Assembly (NCBI GenBank): GCA_034927285.1 | Contig: JAYFQF010000034.1 | Location: 1 to 64,000 of the forward strand | Reading direction: 5' to 3' | Source: JAYFQF01 sp034927285 | GTDB lineage: Bacteria; Bacillota; Peptococcia; DRI-13; UBA5745 | Length of the DNA stretch: 64,000 nucleotides | Position numbers and translations under genes: made by a program | Notes under the pieces: generated by a model | The model's database searches: none | What the model was told of the DNA's origin: nothing | What the model saw: the letters and a program-made list of their open reading frames with translations, nothing else | In this document: positions 34,595 through 43,005 of the stretch, one piece after another | Layout: every line of letters begins with the position of its first letter | How positions within the stretch are numbered: position 1 is the first letter of the stretch

Positions 34595-36656
34595 AGAAGA
34601 GAAAAGGGAAGAGCCCGTCTTTTCTTTGGATATCGGCACCCGCAGCGTCATCGGCATCATCGGTTGCCGGCAGGAGGATAAGTTTAAGGTGCTGCTTACG
34701 GAACGGGAAGAATACCAGTGCCGGGCAGTGGTGGACGGTCAGATCGAGGATATCGGGGAAACAGCGAAAATTGTGGAGAAGGTAAAAGGCAGGCTGGAGG
34801 AGAAATACGGCAAGCCGCTGAAGGAGGTCTATATCGCCGCCGCCGGCCGGGTATTAAAAACAGTGGAAGCGGAAGGCGAAGGGGAAGTCCCCCAGGGACA
34901 GGATATCAGCGCCGAGTTTATTTCCCGCCTGGAGATGGCCGCCGTTCAAAACGCTTACGGCCGCCTGATGGCGGAATTGGATGAACAGGAACAGATTTTT
35001 TTCTGCGTAGGCCATGGGGTGAAGAATTATGAACTGGACGGCTACCAGATGTCCACCATCCTGGGGCACCGGGGGAAGTCTGCCGCCGTGCGCCTGATCG
35101 CCACCTTCTTGCCTAAGACTGTGGTGGAAAGCCTGTATGCCACCATGTCCCGCTGCGGGCTGAAGGTGGCGGGCCTGACCTTAGAACCCATCGCCGCCAT
35201 GAACGCCATTATTCCGGCGGATATCCGGAAGCTGAACCTAGCCCTTTGCGATATCGGTGCCGGCACCTCCGACATCGCCCTGTGCGACAAAGGGGCCGTT
35301 ACGGCCTATACCATGGCCACCGTTGCCGGAGACGAGATCACGGAAGCGGTAATGGAGAGCCTGCTGGTGGACTTTGCCACGGCTGAGGAAATTAAAATGA
35401 GACTGACGGCGGGCTGCCGGGGCGTTCTGAATTATCAGGACGTTTTAGGCCTGACCTGGGAAAAAGAGGCCGCCGAGGTTTTTGAAGGGATCCACCCGGT
35501 GATCCAGGGCCTGGCGGATACCATTGCCGAAAAAATCCTGGAGGCTAACGGCAGACCGCCGGCAGCCGTATTTTTGGTGGGAGGCGGCAGCCATACGCCG
35601 GGACTGGACCGGCTTTTGGCCCACCGGCTGTCCATGGATGAAAAACGGGTGGCGATAGGCGGCAGCTTCTATCTCCAAAAACGGATCATCGCCGGAGAGG
35701 ACGTTTTCGGCCCCGAATACGCCACTCCTTTGGGCATCGCCCTGACGGCCCTGCAGCAAAGGGAGCAGGAGAGCTTTGCCGTGACGGTAAACGGAGAAAG
35801 GCTGCATCTGATGAACAGCTGGGACACCTCGGTATTGGGGATTCTCCAGATGGCGGGCTATCAGTATAATCAAATTCTGGCTCCCACCGGCGAGAGCCTC
35901 CTTTATAAAGTAAACGGAGAAGCGAGAAAGCTTCGGGGAGGCCTGGCCGGTCAGGCGGAAATCCGCCGGAACGGTAAGCCTGCCGCTCTCTGGGACCCCG
36001 TGGAGCCCGGCGATACCCTGGAGTTTCAGCCCGCCACCCCGGGAAAAGACGCTGTGCTGACCCTGGAGGAGCTTTGCCGGCGGGAGGGGCTGGAGCCCGG
36101 GCTTTACCGGCTGAAGGTGAACGGCAAGGGGCAGCCTCTTTCTTACCCGCTGGCCCCGGGGGATGAGGTGGAGGCGGTAAAGGCTCCGGAAAAGGGGTTT
36201 CCCCGGGGGGCGGCGAATATATCCCCGGCAACGGAAAAAAACGCCGCCGCCCCGCCCGGCAGCGGGAAAAGCCCCGGTAAAGCTCCGGCGCCGGCAGCGA
36301 AAATGGCGGCTTCCCCCGGAGCGGCGCCGGCAGTGAAAATGGCGCCGGTCCCGGGAACGGCGGCCCCGGCTGCCGCAGTTTCCCCGCCAGGGAAGGAAGG
36401 GCCTGAAGCAGCGCCGGCCGACCAGGCGATCCTGGTCACCTTAAACGGCCGGCAGTTGCTTTTGCCGCCCCGGCAGGAGGAAGGCCCTTACCAGTTTTTT
36501 GATTTGCTTCCCTTTACCGATATCGATCCCCAGCATCCCCAGGGCAAGATCGTCCAAAAGCTCAACGGCCTGGAGGCCTCATACCTTGATTTGCTGCAAA
36601 CCGGCGACGAGGCGGAAATCTATTGGAATAAAGAATGGAATAAAGAAAAAAATTGA
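34581..36656 (+). CDS. FtsA-like actin-fold ATPase with beta-rich C-terminal extension (691 aa)
   Basis: The N-terminal 400 residues belong to the FtsA/PilM branch of the actin-Hsp70 fold: SLDIGTRSVIGIIG (phosphate 1), an SHS2-like 1C segment (VDGQIEDIGETAKIVEKVKG, VYIAAAGRVLKT), LALCDIGAGTSDIALCDKGA (phosphate 2) and VFLVGGGSHTPGLDRLLAHR (adenosine). Beyond about residue 400 it has three short repeats of a V-x-V-N-G ... P-G-D pattern (near 395, 515 and 615) separated by an Ala/Pro-rich stretch. No amphipathic FtsA C-terminal helix is obvious. It starts with TTG inside the end of the VanY-like gene. Genuine division FtsA is unlikely since no ftsZ is adjacent; a cell-envelope or motility scaffold role is inference. 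Confidence 0.75.
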   Translation: MKEIEEEKREEPVFSLDIGTRSVIGIIGCRQEDKFKVLLTEREEYQCRAVVDGQIEDIGETAKIVEKVKGRLEEKYGKPLKEVYIAAAGRVLKTVEAEGEGEVPQGQDISAEFISRLEMAAVQNAYGRLMAELDEQEQIFFCVGHGVKNYELDGYQMSTILGHRGKSAAVRLIATFLPKTVVESLYATMSRCGLKVAGLTLEPIAAMNAIIPADIRKLNLALCDIGAGTSDIALCDKGAVTAYTMATVAGDEITEAVMESLLVDFATAEEIKMRLTAGCRGVLNYQDVLGLTWEKEAAEVFEGIHPVIQGLADTIAEKILEANGRPPAAVFLVGGGSHTPGLDRLLAHRLSMDEKRVAIGGSFYLQKRIIAGEDVFGPEYATPLGIALTALQQREQESFAVTVNGERLHLMNSWDTSVLGILQMAGYQYNQILAPTGESLLYKVNGEARKLRGGLAGQAEIRRNGKPAALWDPVEPGDTLEFQPATPGKDAVLTLEELCRREGLEPGLYRLKVNGKGQPLSYPLAPGDEVEAVKAPEKGFPRGAANISPATEKNAAAPPGSGKSPGKAPAPAAKMAASPGAAPAVKMAPVPGTAAPAAAVSPPGKEGPEAAPADQAILVTLNGRQLLLPPRQEEGPYQFFDLLPFTDIDPQHPQGKIVQKLNGLEASYLDLLQTGDEAEIYWNKEWNKEKN

Positions 36657-36675
36657 AGGGAACAGGAGGGAATCC

Positions 36676-37905
36676 ATGAATACCTTTATCGTTCGTCAGC
36701 CCATTATGGACCATGAAGAAAAACTGACGGCCTACGAGCTGCTCTATCAGCAGGACAGCAGCACCCTGTACAACCAGCGGGACGCCCGGGTGGCCAACGC
36801 CATCGTAAACTTTTTCAACCAGGTGGGAGAGACCGGCTTTTTCAGCGACAAGGACGTTTTTGTTACCTTTACGCCGAATCTTTTAATGCAAAATGTCCCC
36901 AAGATCTTTCAGGAGGACCGGCTGGTGATCCAGATCGAAGATAATGTACTGGTCCATCCCGTGGCCAAGGTGATCATCCAGCGCTATAAAAATCAGGGCT
37001 ATCGGCTGGCTTTGGTGGGCTTTGAGTTTAATAACCGGTTTTTAAGCATCCTGCCCTCGGTGGATATTCTGAAGGTGGATTTTTCCGATCCGGAAAGCCC
37101 GGATATCCAGACCCAGGTCAGCCTGGCGAAAAAGTTCGGCAAAAAGGCCGCCGCCTATCATGTGAATACGCCCCGGGCCCGGGAAATGGCTTTAGCCTTA
37201 GGCTGCGACTATATCCAGGGAAATTCCGTGGCGGAGATGGTCACCACCAAAACCCAGAAGATGGAGCACCTGCAGTCCAACTTCTTCCGGCTGATGGCGG
37301 CCATCACCCGGCAGGAGCCGGAATTCGAGGAGATCGCCCATCTGATCTCCGTAGACGTGACCCTGACCTTTTCCCTGATCAAGCTGGTGAACTCCGCCTA
37401 TTTCTCCCTGCCCAACCGGGTCAGGGACGTAAAGCAGGCTCTGACCGTCCTGGGGCTTGGGCAGCTGCGCCAGTGGATCTATCTCTTAAGCTTTACCGCC
37501 GACGGCGGCATGACCGACGAGCTGATCAAAATCTCCTTCCAGCGGGCGGTGTTTTGCCAGGAGCTTTCCCTTTTTGTCCGGGACTTCCCGGTCTCCCGGA
37601 CCGAGGCCTATCTTCTGGGCATGTTCTCCACCCTGGGGATTTTGCTGGAGGCGCCCATGGAAGAAGCCTTAAAGGAACTTTCCATCTCCGAAGAGGTAAA
37701 GGAAGGCCTGATCCAGGGCCAGGGCCGCTGCGGGCAGCTTCTGGAGCTGACCATAGCTTACGAAAAAGGCGAGTGGAGCAGGGTAGGAAAGCTGGCTCCG
37801 GAGCTGGAACTGCCCATGAATACCGTGGCCCAGAAATATCTTGAGGCCGTGGAATACGTCAACGAAACCTGGGAGGAACTGCAGCAGCCCTTCCGGGAAA
37901 GCTGA
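36676..37905 (+). CDS. EAL/HDOD domain protein, YuxH type (409 aa)
   Basis: The N-terminal 200 residues are an EAL-like domain that begins FIVRQPIMDHEEKLTAYELL; the catalytic EAL acidic set is degraded, as in YuxH-type proteins, so it is unlikely to hydrolyse cyclic di-GMP. The C-terminal half is an HDOD domain (LMAAITRQEPEFEEIAHLIS, LIKLVNSAYFSLPNRVRDVK, ALTVLGLGQLRQWIYLLSF). Such proteins are signalling adaptors. The ATG at 36676 follows AACAGGAGGG. It is the last gene before the flagellin leader and its terminator-like hairpin. Confidence 0.88.
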   Translation: MNTFIVRQPIMDHEEKLTAYELLYQQDSSTLYNQRDARVANAIVNFFNQVGETGFFSDKDVFVTFTPNLLMQNVPKIFQEDRLVIQIEDNVLVHPVAKVIIQRYKNQGYRLALVGFEFNNRFLSILPSVDILKVDFSDPESPDIQTQVSLAKKFGKKAAAYHVNTPRAREMALALGCDYIQGNSVAEMVTTKTQKMEHLQSNFFRLMAAITRQEPEFEEIAHLISVDVTLTFSLIKLVNSAYFSLPNRVRDVKQALTVLGLGQLRQWIYLLSFTADGGMTDELIKISFQRAVFCQELSLFVRDFPVSRTEAYLLGMFSTLGILLEAPMEEALKELSISEEVKEGLIQGQGRCGQLLELTIAYEKGEWSRVGKLAPELELPMNTVAQKYLEAVEYVNETWEELQQPFRES

Positions 37906-37963
37906 CGGCGGAAAGAGGAAATTCCCCGAAATTATTTCCGAAAAATATAGCGAAAAATATTTT

Positions 37964-37997
37964 ATTCGCCCCTTTAGAAAAGAAAAAAGGGGCGAAT
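37964..37997 (+). terminator. Strong inverted repeat before flagellin (possible terminator)
   Basis: ATTCGCCCCTTT (37964-37975) pairs perfectly with AAAGGGGCGAAT (37986-37997). The plus-strand flank is not T-rich, so termination is uncertain. GCGAATAA in the right arm weakly resembles a sigma-28 -10, so the site may overlap the flagellin promoter. Confidence 0.45.
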
Positions 37998-38082
37998 AAT
38001 CATTAATGAGCGCCTCGTTCAGAGCTCAGCGGGGCCGTCGGACCGCCGGCGGGTGGTCCGGCACCAATACTTTAACCGCGGA

Positions 38083-38120
38083 GAGAAAAAGGACTTTCTC
38101 CCGACAAAAAAACATGGAGG
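38083..38120 (+). promoter_or_regulatory. Predicted CsrA-binding leader of the flagellin mRNA
   Basis: GAGAAA (38083-38088) and TTTCTC (38095-38100) form a stem whose 6-nt loop AAGGAC presents a GGA, the preferred CsrA target. A second GGA lies in the ribosome binding site GGAGG (38116-38120), 9 nt before the start codon. Two sites at this distance mirror the hag leader of Bacillus, where CsrA blocks translation. csrA and fliW are in this window. Confidence 0.6.
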
Positions 38121-38129
38121 TAATGAATT

Positions 38130-39788
38130 ATGGGTATGGTAGTAAGAACAAACACAATGGCCATCAACGCCAATCGTCAGCTGGGTGTAAATAACAGCTC
38201 CGTAGCCAAGAGCCTGGAGAAACTGGCTTCCGGCTTCAGAATCAACCGGGCTGCCGACGACGCTTCCGGCCTGGCCATCAGCGAAAAGATGAAGGCTCAG
38301 ATCAAAGGTTTAGAGCAGGCTTCCGCCAACTCTCAGGACGGCATCAGCCTGATCCAGACCGCTGAAGGCGCCACCACCGAAATCCACAACATGCTGAATC
38401 GTATGACCGAGCTGGCCACCAAGTCCGCCAACGGCACCATCCAGGACGAAGTGGACCGCGAAGCCATCCAGCAGGAAGTCAACGACCTGAAGTCTGAAAT
38501 CACCCGTATTTCCAAATCCACCAATTTCAACGGCATCAACCTGTTGGACGGCTCTCTGGCCGGCGGCGCGGGCGCTACCGGCAGCGGCCTCACCGGCGGC
38601 GTAGTAGCGACCTTTAAGGCTGCAAAAACCACAAACATCGACGCCGCTTCCACTGCTTCTGCCGACCTGGCGGAGGCGGAAAAAATGGTCATCGACGGCG
38701 TGGAGATCAATGTGGACTGGAGCTCCTTAAGCGTAGACGACCAGGCCGCCCTGAAAGTGGACTGGACTTCCACTCCTACGGCTGCCGCCACCAAAAAAGC
38801 CGCCAGCATCATGGAAACCGCCATTAATAACGCCATCGACGCCGCAAATAAATTAAAGAATACCAATGTTAACCATGTAACCGTTAAAATGGGCACCGCC
38901 GCCGGAGATTTCTCGATCACCAGCGGCCTGGAAGGCAGCAAGGTTTCCTCCATCACCTATGGCGGGAATACCGCTAGTCTCCTGGGAGTCATGGGAGCTA
39001 CGTCGGGCACCGCCGTTACTGCGGTAGCCACCGATAAGCTCAGCGCCGACCCCGCGGACATTAACAGCGTTGCCTTTGACCTGGTGCTTGACGGCGAAAC
39101 CGTCAACATGTCTGTATCGGGTATCGTTAATACAGATGACGGCGGCTCCGATAACGCCGACGCCATCAAGACCGGCATTGATACCGCTTTGGCTGCCTAC
39201 GGCGCGGCTAAGGGCCTTACCAGCGACGAGATCACCGCGTTAAAGGCCAGCATCACCGTGAAATTCAATGAAAACGGCCAGTTTGAGATCACCAACAACT
39301 CCGGTAAGACCCTGTCCTTTGCTGATAAAAACGGCGGCAAGGCCGCTCAGCTCCTGGGCCTGTCCACCGAGGGCAAATCCGTCGCCAACGGCGGCCTGAC
39401 CCTCCAGGTAGGCGACACCAACGACGACTTTAATAAGGTCACCGTTGCCGTGGACGATCTGACCGCTACCGGTCTGGGCCTCACCAGCCTGAATGTTTCC
39501 GACCAGAATGCCGCCGGCAACGCCATCCAGACCATCAAGGACGCCATCAATAAGGTTTCCACCAACCGTGCTAACCTGGGTTCCCTCCAGAATCGTCTGG
39601 AATACACCATTAACAACCTGGATACCACTGCCGAGAACATGACCGCCGCCAACAGCCGGATCCGTGATACCGACATGGCCAAGGAAATGATGAACTACAC
39701 CAAAACCAATATCCTGACCCAGGCCGCTCAGGCCATGCTGGCTCAGGCCAACCAGCAGCCCCAGGCTATCCTGCAGCTGCTCCAGTAG
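38130..39788 (+). CDS. fliC: Flagellin (552 aa)
   Basis: Flagellin is the filament subunit. The conserved N-terminal D0/D1 (TNTMAINANRQLGVNNSSVA, KLASGFRINRAADDASGLAI) and C-terminal D1/D0 (NRLEYTINNLDTTAENMTAA, then SRIRDTDMAKEMMNYTKTNI and AQAMLAQANQQPQAILQLLQ) are complete. The central 330 residues are Ala/Thr/Gly-rich beta-type surface domains, making it longer than the roughly 300 residues of Bacillus Hag. The ATG at 38130 is 9 nt from GGAGG; a second ATG two codons later is too far. It is the only flagellin in the window and is followed by a strong terminator. Confidence 0.97.
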   Translation: MGMVVRTNTMAINANRQLGVNNSSVAKSLEKLASGFRINRAADDASGLAISEKMKAQIKGLEQASANSQDGISLIQTAEGATTEIHNMLNRMTELATKSANGTIQDEVDREAIQQEVNDLKSEITRISKSTNFNGINLLDGSLAGGAGATGSGLTGGVVATFKAAKTTNIDAASTASADLAEAEKMVIDGVEINVDWSSLSVDDQAALKVDWTSTPTAAATKKAASIMETAINNAIDAANKLKNTNVNHVTVKMGTAAGDFSITSGLEGSKVSSITYGGNTASLLGVMGATSGTAVTAVATDKLSADPADINSVAFDLVLDGETVNMSVSGIVNTDDGGSDNADAIKTGIDTALAAYGAAKGLTSDEITALKASITVKFNENGQFEITNNSGKTLSFADKNGGKAAQLLGLSTEGKSVANGGLTLQVGDTNDDFNKVTVAVDDLTATGLGLTSLNVSDQNAAGNAIQTIKDAINKVSTNRANLGSLQNRLEYTINNLDTTAENMTAANSRIRDTDMAKEMMNYTKTNILTQAAQAMLAQANQQPQAILQLLQ

Positions 39789-39835
39789 CAGGGATAATCC
39801 TGGATATTCTCCGGGAAAATCAGTTTACTGCTGCG

Positions 39836-39883
39836 AACCCCTTTGGTTCCCCGGTAGCGATACCGGGGATCAAAGGGGTTTTT
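39836..39883 (+). terminator. Flagellin transcription terminator
   Basis: AACCCCTTTG pairs with CAAAGGGGTT, with an inner CCCCGGTA/TACCGGGG stem, followed by TTTTT. A very stable two-part hairpin, as expected for a highly expressed single-gene transcript. Confidence 0.88.
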
Positions 39884-40041
39884 GGTTCCTCGGCCTGACC
39901 CCGGCTGCCGGGAGGCCCGGCAGACCCGGGGGCTGAGAAGCTAAAGCTTTCAAAAAGCGGAATTTTCCGCCAGGTGGCCCTTGCGCAAAAGGAAATCCAT
40001 ACGTATAATGAAATCAATGGTTACATTAGGAGGGGTTTGCA

Positions 40042-40722
40042 GTGACCAAGGAACCCGATTTAACACTAAAGGACAGGCTGAAGGCCTTCGAGGGTTCCGC
40101 CTGTGAGGTAACGGTGATGGGCAGTTCCCTGACGGTTCCCTGCCGTCTGGCGGAGGTCCTGGACGAAAAGGGAGAAGGACTGTCGGTGGAAATCATGGCC
40201 CGCCGGGGCCTGGAGCTGCCTCCGGTAAAAATTGGCGCCGCGGTGAAGCTGGCCTTATTCGGTTCTGAAGGCATGCTGGCTCTGGGCGGCAAGGTGTATA
40301 TTAATAATGAGGTCTTTTGGCGGATTACCGGTCTTACTCTTTTTAACGATTTTGAACGGCGGGGCTTTTTTCGGGTCAGCACCGATGCCCGGGCTAAGGT
40401 TTGCCTTTGGGAAAACGATGAGCCGATGCTCTGCGGCGAGGCCCGCCTGATCAATATCAGTATTTCCGGCGTGCTGTTTGTTTCGCAGCAGTCCTACAGG
40501 GCGGGCAGCAAGCTGCGCTTAAACGAGCTTTGCTTAAATGAAGATGAACCGGAGGGCTATACCTTGTTTTGCACCGTCCGCCATTTGGGGGCGGAGACCC
40601 GCCACGGTATTCAGTACCGCTGCAGCTTCGAGGGTATGGAGGCCCGGGATATCGACCGCCTTTGCCGCTCCGTCTTTAAGCTCCAGCGAAAAATGATCCA
40701 AAAGGTCCGGAATCGGATATAA
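40042..40722 (+). CDS. PilZ domain cyclic-di-GMP receptor, YcgR-like (226 aa)
   Basis: The N-terminal 95 residues resemble the YcgR-like domain and the C-terminal part is PilZ. Both cyclic-di-GMP contact motifs are intact: RxxxR as R107-GFF-R111, and NxSxxG as N138, S140 and G143 (NISISG). It would act as a c-di-GMP-dependent brake or regulator of motility, as YcgR or YpfA/MotI do. The GTG start follows TTAGGAGGGG. fapA follows after 36 bp in the same direction. Confidence 0.88.
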   Translation: MTKEPDLTLKDRLKAFEGSACEVTVMGSSLTVPCRLAEVLDEKGEGLSVEIMARRGLELPPVKIGAAVKLALFGSEGMLALGGKVYINNEVFWRITGLTLFNDFERRGFFRVSTDARAKVCLWENDEPMLCGEARLINISISGVLFVSQQSYRAGSKLRLNELCLNEDEPEGYTLFCTVRHLGAETRHGIQYRCSFEGMEARDIDRLCRSVFKLQRKMIQKVRNRI

Positions 40723-40758
40723 ACGGAAGATCCCGAGGTTTGAGAGGAGGGCGTGGGA

Positions 40759-42243
40759 ATGGAAGGAGATTGGTTGAAGGATTGGCTTCCGGAGGATTAT
40801 GTCGCGGATAAGGAAGAAACGGATTTTCTTGCCGGCCTGAAGGAAAAGACGGAGGCCGTCCTGCCGGATTATCCGGTAAATACTCATATCCATTTTCAGG
40901 TTTCCCGGGACCGGATGAAGGTATGGGGCTGCCTGATGCCGCCGATCCAGGGAGGCCGGGAGGAGCTGAGTCTGGAGGAAGCTCTGGCCCCTTTGACAGA
41001 GCTTGGGGTCGTCTATGGCATAGATGAAGAGGAGATCCGCCGGGTCATCGAAGAAAAACGCTGGCAGAAGCTTTTTCTGGCTGCCCGGGGAAAGGAAGCC
41101 CGGTGGGGCCAGGATGGGGAAGTCATTGAGAAATTCCAGCGGAACCGGGAGATCAGGGTGGCCTCCGACCAGGAGGGAAAGGCCGTGGATTACCGGGACC
41201 TGAACTGGCTGCAACGGGTGCAGGCCGGCCAGGTGATTTGCGAGATCCAAAAGCCCACGCCTCCCGAAGAAGGGATGACGGTGCTGGGCGAAACCATTGC
41301 GGCCAAGCCGGGGAACATGCCAAAAATTCCCATGGGGGAAAACACGAAGCTGAATGAAGAGGAGACGGCGCTTATCGCCGTCTGCGACGGGCAGATCTCC
41401 TATAAGAACGGCCTTTTTTGTGTGGATAAGGTTGTCCAGATCAGGGGCGACGTGGATTTCAACGTCGGGAATCTGGACGTGATCGGCGATGTGATGATCA
41501 GCGGAAATGTGGTGGACGGCTTCACCATCAAGGCCACGGGAAATATTGCGGTCCGGGGGCTGGTGGAAGGCGCGGTTTTAGAGTCCGGCGGAAATATCCA
41601 GATCAGCGTGGGCATGAAGGGCAGCGGCAAGGGCAGTCTCAAGGCCAAGGGAGAGGTCCGCAGCCGCTATCTGGAAAGCTGTACCGTCCGGGCCGGCGGC
41701 TCCATTTTCGCCGACAGCATCATCGGCAGCGAGGTTTACAGCAGTGAGAAGGTGGTGGTCATGTCGGGGCACGGCACCATCTTAAACAGCCAGATTAATG
41801 GGGCCAAAGGCATCGAAGCCAAGGTCATCGGCAAAGAAAGCAGCAACCAGCAGTGCAGGCTGGTGGCCGGGGCCGATCCCTGCCTGACCCAGGAGATCGA
41901 CTGCCTGAAAAAATCCCAAAAAACATTAAAAAATACCATCGAAGAAAACGAAAAAAATATTGCCTATTTGGAAAGGTCCGGAAAACTGGAGCCGCCTTAT
42001 CAACAGTTGTTATCCGATCTGAAGCTTCGGCAAACCGTGGATAAAATGCGTTACGGAAGGGATGAAAAGCGGCTGGAGAAGCTGGTTGCCCAACAGGAGA
42101 ACACCAGCTGCGAGATCCTGGCGGGAGTATTATATCCGCCGGTGATTGCCGAGATCGGCAACCTGAAGCTCCTGGTCCGTATACGTCAGGACCGCTGCCG
42201 GATCTATAAAAAGGACGGCGAGCTGGTGGTAGGCGTCAGGTAG
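40759..42243 (+). CDS. fapA: FapA family (DUF342) polymer-forming protein (494 aa)
   Basis: The protein has the DUF342/FapA layout: a mixed N-terminal region (to about 165), a conserved GQVICEIQKPTPPEEGMTVL motif, a right-handed beta-helix rich in Gly and Val (FNVGNLDVIGDVMISGNVVD, IKATGNIAVRGLVEGAVLES), then a charged coiled coil (KKSQKTLKNTIEENEKNIAY) and a short tail. FapA proteins are membrane-associated and occur beside flagellar or c-di-GMP genes; their biochemical role is unclear. The GTG at 40753 nearly touches the GGAGGG site, so the ATG at 40759 is the start. Confidence 0.85.
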   Translation: MEGDWLKDWLPEDYVADKEETDFLAGLKEKTEAVLPDYPVNTHIHFQVSRDRMKVWGCLMPPIQGGREELSLEEALAPLTELGVVYGIDEEEIRRVIEEKRWQKLFLAARGKEARWGQDGEVIEKFQRNREIRVASDQEGKAVDYRDLNWLQRVQAGQVICEIQKPTPPEEGMTVLGETIAAKPGNMPKIPMGENTKLNEEETALIAVCDGQISYKNGLFCVDKVVQIRGDVDFNVGNLDVIGDVMISGNVVDGFTIKATGNIAVRGLVEGAVLESGGNIQISVGMKGSGKGSLKAKGEVRSRYLESCTVRAGGSIFADSIIGSEVYSSEKVVVMSGHGTILNSQINGAKGIEAKVIGKESSNQQCRLVAGADPCLTQEIDCLKKSQKTLKNTIEENEKNIAYLERSGKLEPPYQQLLSDLKLRQTVDKMRYGRDEKRLEKLVAQQENTSCEILAGVLYPPVIAEIGNLKLLVRIRQDRCRIYKKDGELVVGVR

Positions 42244-42289
42244 AAAAAGACGCGGCAGGGTAATAAATGAAGAAGCTGAAATTTAGCCG

Positions 42290-42328
42290 GCCGCTTAAGG
42301 GAAGCAGAAAATCCTTTAAGCGGCTTTT
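42290..42328 (+). terminator. Terminator after fapA
   Basis: GCCGCTTAAGG pairs with CCTTTAAGCGGC (one bulged base), followed by TTTTCCTG. Confidence 0.75.
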
Positions 42329-42410
42329 CCTGTTGCAAATAGGTAAGAGCATGATCCCTGAGCGGAGGGGACCCGCCCGCCGTAAAAAAGAAGAGGCCAT
42401 TTTGGCAGAG

Positions 42411-42462
42411 AAAAAAGAAGACGTCATTTTTGACAGACAGAATATCTTGTCAACGTCTTCTT
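42411..42462 (-). terminator. Terminator of the parA-comFB operon
   Basis: Read on the minus strand, AAGAAGACGT and TTGACA pair with TGTCA and ACGTCTTCTT, followed by TTTTCTC. It is about 100 bp past the comFB stop and faces the fapA terminator across a convergent gap (42244-42558) that holds nothing else I can recognise. Confidence 0.65.
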
Positions 42463-42558
42463 CGCATCAATCGTATATATTGTCAACAGTACGGCCCTCA
42501 TTGTGCCAGGGCGCCGGATATCTTTGGATGCCCCAGGCAAGACAAGGACGATATGGCG

Positions 42559-43005
42559 TTAATGCTTTGGGTGGGCGCGGACCTGAATTACGGCCTTAAC
42601 CAAAGCATCCATCACCTGTTTAATCGGAACCTCTTTTTCCCTGGCCGCCAGCTTTCCCGGCTGGTCCACCACATACAGGGGGGGCAGAAGATTCAGGGCG
42701 CAGGCGGCAATATCGCAGCGGCAGCGGTCGCAGCTGCAGGTATTGAATTTTTGGATCACCGAATCCAGGTTTTGCAAAACCAGATTTTCCATCAGATTAA
42801 TGGTAACCGCGGAATCCTGACTTTCCTGAAAGCCGGAGCGGGCGAAAATCTTGGCCCGCAAGGCGGAAATCGGATCTTCCTCCATGCCGGAGGACAAAGG
42901 AGGCTCCCCTGCCGGACTTACGGCGGTGAAGGGGTTGTCGGCCAGGGCCGGCATGATCTTCTTAAATAGGAGGTCCTTGTCCAGATCTTTTTTTGACTTG
43001 GCCAA
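42559..43005 (-). CDS. Late competence development protein ComFB-like (148 aa)
   Basis: The C-terminal 90 residues match the ComFB family: VTINLMENLVLQNLDSVIQK, then the Cys cluster TCSCDRCRCDIAACALNLLP and PLYVV. The C-x-C-D-R-C-x-C pattern looks metal-binding. Some ComFB-domain proteins have been linked to cyclic-nucleotide signalling. The first 60 residues are family-specific. It starts with TTG directly after the parA stop codon, so the two are probably translated together. Confidence 0.8.
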   Translation of the reverse strand: MAKSKKDLDKDLLFKKIMPALADNPFTAVSPAGEPPLSSGMEEDPISALRAKIFARSGFQESQDSAVTINLMENLVLQNLDSVIQKFNTCSCDRCRCDIAACALNLLPPLYVVDQPGKLAAREKEVPIKQVMDALVKAVIQVRAHPKH

